Source: Chamaea fasciata (Eukaryota; Chordata; Aves; Passeriformes; Sylviidae). Taken from it: a DNA stretch of 64,000 nt. This document shows positions 50,301 through 62,300 of the stretch, piece by piece. A program made the translations under genes and the position numbers. Location: assembly GCA_029207755.1 (NCBI GenBank), contig JARCOQ010000004.1:36677685-36741684 (forward strand), in the 5' to 3' direction. The notes below the pieces were generated by a model. The model did no database searches and was not told the DNA's origin. It saw nothing but the letters and a program-made list of their open reading frames with translations. Every line of letters begins with the position of its first letter. Position 1 is the stretch's first letter.

Positions 50301-53300
50301 AATTTTAAAAAAAGAGAATAAAAAACAGGGAAAAAAAGGCCTTTACTGTAGAATATTTGCATCTCTCTAGAAAGGTTTAATTCAAGCTGTTCTGAGAAGT
50401 ATTTGGCAGGTTCAAAATACACTTGTTTAAAAAGAAAAACCCAGACTAACAGTGGTTAGAAGTGCCTAGAAAAGTCATGTTAACTTACTTAGACCAGCTT
50501 TGCCAGCATTCCTCCTGCTAATTTATGCAAACAGTCTTTTTGTTTTTTCATACAAATTTTAGCAGTGCTTCAGAAACCCTTGTAAATCTTCATACCACAT
50601 ATAAAACGATTCTGGAATGTAGAATTTAACCCCAGAAGTCAAAACCAATTCCTAGACCATAATCATCTAACAGAGCAATTACTGAGCAAAGCCATGTATC
50701 CTAAGAATACAAGAAAGGCAAAGAAAGAAAAACTGGCTTTAGAAAAACCTTATTATCCCCCTTGTGTCTGGACAGCATTCAAATTACTGTACTTCAAAGG
50801 GTGACCAAATTTTTACTTGGAAGATAACTGGGAGACAAGCAGTTTTCAAATTCAGAGCTTTGTTGTACCTGAGCAAGTTTTTCACCAGGCTTTTATACAT
50901 TTCATTAAACCAGTGCAGAAATGGCCAAAAAAAATGCACTTATCAGCTTCCCTGCGCACTTAAAAAGTTGAGATGAGATAATCAAATTCATCCTAATCAC
51001 ATTTTTAAACAAAAGCCTGTTTATTCTTAGGCAATTCAGGCCAGCTGTTGAAGAAATAGTATTAATCAAGTTAAGACAGTATCTTGAGACCTCTGAAAGC
51101 AGTTAGGAGCAATATGAAACAAAGCACAGCACTAAAAGCTGACAGAATAACAGCAGGAAAAATACTGCTGATAAATACTGACAAATTCTGCCTTTAGAAG
51201 CAATGGGCTTGTGAGAGAAACTGAGGACAACTCTCTTCTCCAAAAAAGAGAACAGTTCTGCAGCTTTATCCTCAGTAAATCTGTCTTTTCTTACACAAGA
51301 TCTCAGGATATATGGAGTTGCTTTGTATAATTTGGATTACAGCTGGGTAAGTCATTAAAATGTGAAAAAGCATTAGATCAACATTTTACAGTAGGCTTTA
51401 AATTCTTGTAGTGCACTTCAAGCTTCTAGAGAGACACTGCTTGAAGAGGATAAACACTTGCCAAGACCCTGAGTTATGTTCACCTTGTCTCCCAGTGCAA
51501 GTAATAGAATACTTTTCTTTATTCCACAAGATCCAAATCCTTTAGATTATTCTTTGACTTAAGTGCAAGGCATAATATCTGGAAATGACCATACACAGAA
51601 AAATCCTTGAAATATGACTGACTTTTCCAGGCACCAGTGAAGATAAAGTATTTGTTGAGGCAGTTGTCTGAACAAGAGGACAGACATTTTAATGATACGT
51701 CAATTTGGATGATGAAACTAAAACTGTTATACACAAGTCTTACTGAGCAAGTGAGCCTCTTAGGCACAAAGTGGTTCTATGTGACTACTACACTGTAGCC
51801 TCTCCTACAAACACACGTTCTAAGAATATGCCACTGCCCCTTGACGTATGATTTTATCCTCTAGCTGTGATTCATAAAACATGAAGTAATTTCAACAGGG
51901 GCTTCATTTAACAACTACAGAAGCCTTGTATCCCACCTACTTCTGTTAAAATCACGCAGTAATGTTACATTGGTTATCCTACCATGCAGATTTCCAGTGC
52001 AAGCATAGCTAGCTTGAGCAGACTGGATAACTTCCCGTTCCAGCTGCCCTGCTGCGATGCCAACTGCAGACTCTTTCTGTAACACATCTCTGCTCCAGTC
52101 ATCATTCTCTGAGACTGATATATTTTCGCCAGCCACTGAAAATAAACATCCAACAAAATCAGTTATGGAGCTACCAAAATACACTCAGGTAATATCCAAT
52201 TTATGAGAGTACCACAGCATACTATTAGCTAAAATCATACACCCAGCCCTCATTCCAAAAACGTACTGTGCATTGCCCTGCAGGAAAATTAGTCTGCTGC
52301 AGAGCTGGCAGTACACCTCACTACAGTAACTTATTTTGAATTCCCTAGCCCACTCATGGGCTTTTTTTGATAGATTCTCTCAGCTGCTGCCTGCTCTGCC
52401 AGCACAAGATGTCCTGGATTTCCTCATGAAGAGAAGGAAAAGGATTCTAGCTTCTCTATCTTTAATTCTGTAGTCATCACACATTTTTTGAAACAGATGC
52501 AGCCACATTTGCAAATCCTTGACATGTACATGATTTGCATGAAGATGTACAAGCCATATTTAGAAATATTCTTTGCTGGATCACCAAGTAAACAAAGCAA
52601 TTCCCTTGCTTTTGAGCAAAGGCCTCTAGACTTTTCCTAGCTAAAGACTGCCTGGTGTTAAAAGGTGCAAAAATTGTTAACCCTTTCTGGTGCATAGAAG
52701 TTACTTCCAATTACAAAGAGAAACACACTGGAAAGTACTAATTAGCACTAGTGAGATTGTGCATTCTTGACATCAAGCTGCACACCTGCTTTTTAGAGTA
52801 AAACTAATTCATGTGCAGAAAAAAAAAGCTTCCTTCAGTCTTAGCTTTTTGCAGCTGAAGATGTCTAGCACTCTAGTGCTAGACTAGTGCTGCAACTCTA
52901 GACTAATAAAGAAGAGAATCCTCATGCAAAGGCACAAAGGCAGCTTTGACAGATCTGCTTTTCTCTATTTTCCTGACAAGTCACAGCACAAAAAGTAGAA
53001 CAGCCATCAGAACAGCAGTCCAGCAGCACTCTTAAATCTAAATTCTTATTTTTGTCTAAATAAGAATTTAGACAAAAGCCAAAAATTTAACCAGAAAGAA
53101 AAGTTAATGGTCCCTCTAATGTAGTAAAACCATAAAGCATCACAATGGATAAATCAAATTCATAGGAAGTCTAGAGACAGAAAACATAAAAGCATAAATT
53201 CATCCACTAGGAGCATATGTAGCAGCCAAGCTTTCAGAATGCTAAGCCCTGAGAAATACTTCCTTTAATTGAAGTCTAAAAAGATCTTCCTCACAGGTAT

Positions 53301-56300
53301 CTTATCTGTGGCCTTGATTAAGAAGACCATAACAAATCATCCCCTCCCACTCCCCACATCACATGCACTCATTTTACTTATTCTCCTTGGGTAAGCAAGA
53401 TAACTTGGCTATGCAAGGGATGCGTAAAGAATGTATACAAGCCCCTATTCAATTTTTAAAATATTAAAATAGAGGATATGATAATCTCTTGCGTGCCCCC
53501 TATTTTGCAAACTCAACCTAGATGAGTTCTATATTCAGAAAGATGAAGTCTCACAAATCACAGAAAAATACATCAAAAAAGCATCTTCCCCAGCAATAAT
53601 GCTCCTGATGTTCCTGAAGAGGATCTCCAGCCTTCTAGGAAGTGAGATCATGATCTATACAGCAGCCTTGCACTGATCTTCTAAGAGTGAAATCAACTTC
53701 ACTGAATCTTACCACAAACAGGGTTTTGTTTTATCAACAGGCAGAGAAGCATCGTAAGTCCTTCAGCTACATATAAAAGTTCACATAATTTTTCTAAACA
53801 ATTTTCTACTTATGTTGGTAAAGACAGATAATTGGTAAACTAAAAAACAGCTGCAAAAAATAAACATATTTGGTGCTGCACCACCAAAAGGATCTCTTGG
53901 CATGTGTGTGACTTCTCAGATTGACTCATAGAAGCAGCATATGAAGTGAGCTTTAGCACTTTCATCTCAACTAAAAATGATCACTCATCCTGTCACGGAA
54001 GGGAATTAGCAAACAATGTTAATGGGAGTGATTCTCTGCAGAATCAACTTACTCAAACGAGCAGTGACACCTGAAGTCAGGACATTATGGAGAAATAGAC
54101 TTATTCAGGTTTTAAGACCCAAAATAAATCATGTCAGGAGACCCTTTAATTCCATTTATTCTTATGGGTTATGAAGTATTTTATTGGTTTCTGTTCAAAC
54201 ATCAAATCACAGATCCCTAAAGACAGGGATCCCATGCATTTATCTCAAGCTTTTAATTCTCCTGTCTCCACGTCTGCTTGTTCTTTCTAGCAGTCCTTAA
54301 TATTTCAACTTTTATAAAAGTTAACATGATGTTTCAACTTTGGAACAAATAGAATTTAGGCTTTTTTTTCTGTCACTGACTGTAAGCAGGCAAGTAAAAT
54401 CAAGCAGTAAAATAAACACTCACCCTCTTATAGCAGGTGTGAGAGTGGCACACCAGTCAGGGAAAAGATTCACACTTACTTGCCAGGCTGCAGCTGAGGA
54501 TGAACTGGACATGACTGTTTTGCGAAGTTCCTCCAGGATGTTGTCTGGAAGTTCTTTGTGAGACTGCAACAGCTGCTTACACTGAACTTGTCTCAAAAGC
54601 AAAAACAGAGCTGGGTGCTCAGGGCAGCTTTTTAAACCCTAAAACCAAAAGTCAGAATTATCATCCCCCAATATCAAGGATACTTACATTTTTCCATCCT
54701 GTTCTTTACAGAAAACAACACTGAAAGCATTCTCAGGAAGCTTGAAACATAGCATTTTTCTCCTCCTCTGCACAAAGGAGTATTCCAGAGACATACTGAT
54801 AAAACAGGTAACATTTTTTCTGTCCTCAAAATGCATTTGAAGTCTAAGCTCAATTTTGTACATTTCTTACTCTTATAGGTTACTGAAAGACAGCTCTCAC
54901 TTGATTTGACAATTATTACGAGTTTTGGGCCTATTAATTGTTGGGGGTTAGGTTTGTTCCTTCTTTCTCTAAAGAATTTTTTCCCCACAAGTTACCAAGG
55001 AGACCAAGTGTTGGATACTTGAGAGTACTTAACCGAAACAAAGAGGTGGACAAAGGTGGAAGGGGGAGATAACGCAGGTAAAAGACAAGGCTTGAGGCAG
55101 CTGCTGGCTTTTCTTTTTCCGGTGTTCGGGGAGGGAGCGAACGGCTGTTGCTGGCTGGAAGAGTTCCACTGTGGCCAAAGGGATCCAGTCCTGGGAAATC
55201 TACTATCACCGGTCCGGCCTGAATCCTGAGTTTTTCCCTGCCACCCGCGGGAGCTGGTCCAGGCACTGCCTCGCCTTCGGCTTCTTCGGCGCTGCTCCTC
55301 TTGCTACAGTGTGACCCTGCACCCCCTGCCTGCCGGGACACCCTGCCATCCCAGCTACCAGCCCGGGACTTTTCCACTGTTTCAGCTTGGTGCTCTGAGG
55401 ATCCTGCAGGGACACTGAAACCAAACTGCCCTGGGTTTTGTGAAACAAAGCCCTCAAGGTTCTTGGTACTGTTGTCGTTTGTTATTAATGCTGTAGTTGT
55501 TTGGTGGGGGGGGTGGGGGGGGGAGGTGGTGTTTGTTTGCTTTGTATTACATACTAGTAAAGAACTGCTATTCCTATTTCCCAAATCTTTGCCAAAGAGC
55601 CTCTGATTGTAATTTAACCTGGCAGATACCTGTTTTCCCAAACCAAGACATTAACAGAGGCAAAAATCTGTCCTGGGGCTAAAAGGGACCTTGATTATGC
55701 TTCAAGCAATTCCAGTTCTCTCAAATAAGGCACTTTATTGCACTGGAACAGAAGCACTTAACTAAACATTTCCTTTTCAGTAACAGCAGGTACCCAGAGA
55801 GTATTTCTCTGAACAAACACAAAAAAGCAAAGACAGAAAACTAGCTATCAGTCACTTTACTCTGCTCAGGTTAACCATGTGAAGCTTCTGCAAACCTCAA
55901 TGCATATTATTTTCCATGCTGGAATCACAATACTTCCAAGAATTTTAACTCAAACCAGATTTGTTTTAATAAACAATACTTGTATTTTTCACACATTTTT
56001 TACCAAAGTATGTTGTCTGTGAATCCTTCACAATTGAATAACAGCAGTGTCTGACTCACCACTCCCAGTTATACTGCTTTCTGAGAATTCTGGGGTCCAA
56101 AACTGCCCCTGACAGTTTGTGGTAGTAGGGAATGCTATCTTTTTCCTTCACTAATTACAGACATTGACTGCCCTCTCCCCAGGCTATTTAATCAAACAAA
56201 AATCAACAAAACCCAAGCAAAATCCACCAAAACCTTCCCCCCCCCCACAAACTGGGGGAAGGACAAATCTTGAAATCTCTCTGACATATCTTGAGATCTC

Positions 56301-59300
56301 TGATCATTCTTAACGTAAGGCAGATCAGTAGACATGTTGGCCTGAAAAGGAAAACATCTCACCAAGCAAACAAAGAGGCAAGAAAGTACTTATTCCTGAA
56401 AACCAGCATGTTCTATCAATCTTTTTGTCTGTTTTTTTTTTCCTTTTTTTTTTCTTAACTCCCATCCACTTTAATGAAATATACCAAAAACAAGGATCAC
56501 ATTTTCATGTGATTAGTAATTTTCCTTAATGAAAATCAGAGACGTGTGCTTTTTTGCTTATCTTTTGCCAAGCCTTCTGCTCATGAACACCTTCTTGAAT
56601 GCTGCTAACAGCCCAGCTCCCCTCCTTAGCCATGTTGCTGCAAGACTTTTTTTTTTAAATAATTAAACTTGTAGCATCCACTTTGGGCTCTGAAACAAGG
56701 TACCAACACAATCCAGAAGAAATCTAAGTCCCATGTATGTCTCCTACCCTGACTTGTTGCCCTGAATTTTTGTAATGTTTTGCTTAATTCTAGGCAGGAA
56801 GAAGAGACTTCAGCTTTATCATGACACACACGACTTGTTTCAACTATTAATGCAGCTTTGGTGTTGCAAACAGTATATTGGGGTGGCGAGAATGTCAACA
56901 ATCAGTTCAGTTGGTCAGAGCATGGTGTTAATAATGCCAGGGTTGAAGGTTTGATCTCCATACAGGCCATTACCTTAAGAGCTGGACTTGATGATCTTTG
57001 TGGCCCCCTTTCAACTCAGAATATTCTGTAATTCTGTGAACGACTGTATTTTGTAGCTCTGATGGATCAGACAGTTGCTAATTCAAACACTACCTTCCTG
57101 CAAAATGCACAAAAATAATGGCCTCTATACAATTTTACCACAATCTGCCAGTGTGACACCATCATACCTTGTTGCAAAGAGCTTCAGCTTCTGATAGTTT
57201 ACCAGTCTCCTCTAGACTGGTAATAGCTTGACAGAGACACCAGTCTTCAAGAGTACGGACATAATTATGTGGAAGGTTACTTTCTCCAGCTGCAAAGACA
57301 GACAACACACTTAAACTAAGATTAGTGTTTATGCTGTGCTATTGTACCATGGTCACAGGGCCTAGATCTGGTAAGGGAGAACTTTTATGAGTTTTAACGT
57401 GACATGGCTTCATTCAATAGTAGGAACATTGAAAGATGGCAAAATTAAAAGCAAGAGGGGAAATAAGCACACACAATTTGAGTTAATCATTTGAGACCAA
57501 CCAAACATGGAATTTTAATTTCAGTTTTCAAAACACTATGGACATTGAGCAAGACTGAGCATCTCCTAGAAGAGCTACAGAACTCAAAATAACTTCAGCA
57601 CTTTCATGTAAATACTGCTGCTGCAATGTAATACACCCACAACCTTCATGGGTATAGGCATGAAGAGTATTGTAAGCATTGCTTAGATAATTTTGCTTCT
57701 TTAAAATAGGAAACTCATATAGCTTACTTTTGGCTGAAACTGTAGACACAAGTGTCATCTCTAGACCTGTTCGTTTTGGTTCAGTGTTGTTTAGACAGAC
57801 AACAGTGTTTTCAGCGTGGCAGGCTGCCATTAACACTGCCCAAGCAGCAGGATTATCTAGAAAAGAAGGGTCAAAGGGAACTCATATCCATTCTAAATAT
57901 GCTGGTAGTACACTTAAAATGGTCTTTACCAGATAAACCATAAAAGCATACCTATGAATGGAACCATACACTGTAAATAAGATACCAACAGTAAGAGAAG
58001 TAATTGAGCTCAAACCAAGAAAGGTGATAACTCCTTGCTTCTAACTAGTAAGATTCATCAAATTATAAAATGAAGATGCTGTTCCTAAAGCCAACTTCTG
58101 TATTTTTCACAGATAGTTTCAGTCTGCGAACCTGAAGCTGCCAGTTTATTTTTGACCACACAGATTAATCTTGGCTATCACTGAAGAGTTGTAACAAAAC
58201 TCAAAGTAGCAGCAAAAACCCCAAGATGCCCAAGATCCACAGCTTTCAGTCACACAGACTCAGTCTCTTCTTCCTACCAGAATGAAATTTACACCAATAG
58301 GTGTCTACTTCCACTGCCAGCTAGTTCCTGTGTCAACCTCACCTGTAAGTAGCCCTGTGAAGAACACATACTACTGTAAGAGCAACCTCTGTCCTGAACT
58401 GGACAGAACTCAGTTAAAGACTTTAACAAAGTAAAATGTAAAGTATACTGCTTTTAAATAGCAGACATACACTCATATTTCCTTTACGAAAGTAATTGAA
58501 ATTTTTAACTTGCAAGCCACCCTTATGCTTCAGAGCAAAATGACTGTACAAGAAGCAATGTTTTATTATTTCACTATCATGTACAAATCAGCAATTGAAA
58601 ACCTCACCAGGCTTGCACTTCATATGCTAAAGAAAGAAGACCATGTAGTAAGACAACCATATAGTTCTCTATCTCTTCGTAATCTACACATTTTAACAGA
58701 ACCCTTCTAATCCAAAATCTCAAGGTAGATGAATAATTCTCTTCTGTCTGGTGTTGCATACTGAGGGAACATAAGTTTTTCAATTTTGTCTAGTATACTA
58801 AATAATACCTATGTCTTTTCCTGTTGAGAGACTAAGAAATTGCTCATTGTTTAGAACAAGCTTTAAAACTCAGTGATATTTTTCTTACTGTCTGGCTTAA
58901 TTCCCATTCCAGTAAATCTGGAGCAACAGTCACAATTTCCACTCTAAACACTTCCCCCAAAATATACATGGATAGCCATAAATAACAAATCAACCCAACA
59001 ACAGTAGATTTTACTTTAATTCAGTAATTTTTGCTTCTCATGAATAAAAGGACAAACAATCACTACTATGTTTGAGAACAAGAGTAACCTGGACAGACAT
59101 GGATGGCCTTCTGAATATTTTTGAGAGGATTGTTTTTCTTATCTTCTAACATGTGACATCCTGCTACCAACTGATTAACGGCAATATTCAGCAATACTTC
59201 CTATAAAACAGAACATAAGAGTTACTTAACATTGTAAGTGATCAGACAGAACTAATTTTAGGACTGTTTATGGAATTACAAAATCTTCATTTCAAGAAAG

Positions 59301-62300
59301 GCAAACCTTTCCATTGTTTACATCAAGTGTATGTGCAACACTTCCTGCCACAGCTCCTCCCTGCAAGATAAAAAAAACCAAACAATTGATTTCTTTACAT
59401 GGCTTATTAATTTTATGCAAAATATAATGCCAAAATATTTGTACCTTTGTGATTCACAAGTACAAAATTTATACGTTGAGGCAATGTCCTTTCTTACAGC
59501 ATGATCTTTTTATAAAAAATTAGCAAGAGACATTCCAGATTAGATTTTATCCATATGATGGTTTTCCAGTTTTAACCCCATATTGAAAAGAGTTTGTTTT
59601 CAGGTGCTATATCTGTTTATATAATTAGCATAAATTAAGACAAGGAGTATTTCTTTGGAGGAAAGCTACTAATAAGCAGAAAAGTGGCAAGAAAACACTG
59701 ACTAATGTGAAAACTGAAGATGACTACATTAACCAAATTAAACACAGGTAAATCTTAATATATATATTTATTTACATAAACACATCTCTATAAAACTAAA
59801 CAAAAGAAATTACACACAGTGTAGTCTTTTATTGTCGGCATAATTCTAGCAGATCCTCCCTCTAAGTTTATTTCCAGAACTGTTACCTCATGGAAGATGC
59901 AAATAATGGTACATAAATTCAGTATGTGGCTGTGCACTACTCTGTATGTAAGCCTTAAGTTTTCATATTAACTGGGGAAAATCCACACACTAAAGGGTGA
60001 GGTTTTTTTCAGTTAAGAAACAACACAGACTACTTGTAATGTAAACAGCACACATGTATTATACTTACTTTCAGCAATACACTTACTTTTGGCTTTTTTA
60101 ATGCATACAGTGGAACTAGTTGAGACAGGAGAGACCAAAGGGCAGGATTATCAGGGTAACTAAGGAAAGAAAAGGGTATTAGACTTTCTGGTCTTCCAGG
60201 ACGTAGCGGGCGCTTGCTACAAATACCAAATAGACCTTTTTCTATTAAGAAAACAATTTTTTATCCATGAGTAAAAACAAACAACACAATGTTGAAATTA
60301 TACTGCTAGCTAAAGAAATAAAATGCACAGGATGCATATTCATAGAAAAAAACCCAAGCTTTAGCACTACAAGTCTTGTCTTCTTACTATGAAGAACAAG
60401 GAATTTTAATTGTAGTTGGAAACAAAAAATGCATAAAAATAAGTTTCCAAAAACACGTGGAGAGACTATGATGTGTGCCTTCCCCTTTGAAAGGCTCAGA
60501 ATTCTACAGCTAATCAAATCAAATTTAAACAGACACTTAGCTAATGGAACAAACAGTTTCAAAGGCTGTTAAAAAAAATTAAATAAAAACCCAAGGGACT
60601 TTTCTAGGCTGAAGGTTATGCTACATAGGATGAAAAATGCTTTCAGAGAAGAGTAAACTAACCTAACTATCAAAAAAGCCAAAAAAACAAACAACACAAA
60701 CAAAATCAGAAAACACTGAACAAGCTATGAAACTTTTGCTATTTGATTCCAGAAATAAGAAAGCAAACTTGTCAGCTAAAGGTACAACCTTAGGTGAGGA
60801 CTTCACCTCTGAAAATTTTTTTTTTCAAAATTTTTTTTAGAATAATGATTCAAATAAACAGGTTTGCTTACTCTTCAATGTAATCAAAGCAGTACATTTA
60901 CAAGGCAATTTAAAGCAAGACAAACCGTATACCTGCGTATTGCTTTGGAGACTTCCCTCTGGATTGCCACATTTCTACCTTGTAATGCATAAACAGCAGA
61001 TGCAATGAGACACCTCTCATAAATCCCATCATCCCCTTTTTCATGCTTCAGTAATTCTTTTAGGGCTGCTGTTGCAAGTGTTACATCCTGCTTTACCAAT
61101 CCCAGTGTGCACAAAGCCTTCAGGCTTTCCATACTAGGTTCCTTTAATGAGCTGTTGAATCAGAGAGAGGGAAAGAGAATTATTTTGGAGCCAAACTAAA
61201 CTTAGAGTTAATTTGAAAGTTCTTGTTGCTTTTGAGTCCTCTTGCTCCTAGGCATCATGAAAGTTATACAGAATGAACACTCTCACTGTGGAATCCTGGA
61301 TCAGGCTAGATCTATATCCTTGAAGACCAGGTGACTACAGGCACCTAATCAAGCACTTAGTGATTATTTTTGCCTTCAAAACAAGACAAGAATGTAAACT
61401 TCTGATTCTATGTTTTGTTTTCAGTCCCTAGCAAGAAAAAAATAAAAGCTGTTAATCGAACTTGAATAGCCACAAAAAAGACCCTTTAACAAGTAGGAAA
61501 TGGTGTTTTATCATACTAGTTATCCAGACATACTCATTGTTAAAAGTCTCCGTGCTAAACTGGTTATGAGAAATCAAAAAGGTAACCTCAGGTTCAAGGT
61601 CCCACTTGGGCACTTCAAGTCATCTAGCACAAATTCCAGTCAAGAGACACAACTGTCTATTGGACCAGAATGCATAATTTTTGTTCCTATTAGTAAAATC
61701 CACCATGTACGTTTGCGTGCCTATGTTTCCAATCCAGATCTAGACATATTCACCGTGATGTTTCTTTCCTAAGCCACTCACTACTTTTTTTTTTTTTTGT
61801 GTGTGTGCGTGTGTGTGTGTGGTTTTTTTAAAACACAAACAAATAACATCATTAGAAACTCTCACGGTTCAGGTTTATGACAAAAATAGAAGTCGGCAAT
61901 GATTTATAAGACATAGGAAACCAGCTTCCTAGCCAACTAATCATCCATTACTTGGGATTTAGACTGTTTTAGGTAATGGACCTCCATTATCTTAGTAACT
62001 TCAGGAGTTGGCTGGTAAGATGAGCGCTGCACTGCCACTGCCAGAGTTCTCTACTTACAGAAGGCTGCCCCTGAGAGGTGAGATGGTAACTCTTAATCTG
62101 TAGCTACTAGGAGGTTAACGATGCACAGGCCTCCACAGATCAGGCATTCACCACCACCTAATTGCACAACTAATAGAGATCTGTTCCTTTTCATGGGAAA
62201 GATACAGGACTGTCCTGGTCTATATTGCTGGGAACACAATCATTTCAGAGACTTCTGACTATCTGAACTGAAATTATTTTCATTGCTCACTCAGAGTTCT

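Noticed and set aside
54934..55641. A 235-codon open frame on the - strand
   Set aside because: It coincides almost exactly with the solo LTR and has low-complexity, proline-rich content. It does not resemble a retroviral or host protein.
56899..56969. A possible tRNA-Ile gene
   Set aside because: Too many base changes in paired arms, and a CR1 tail joined directly to the acceptor arm shows it is the head of a SINE.
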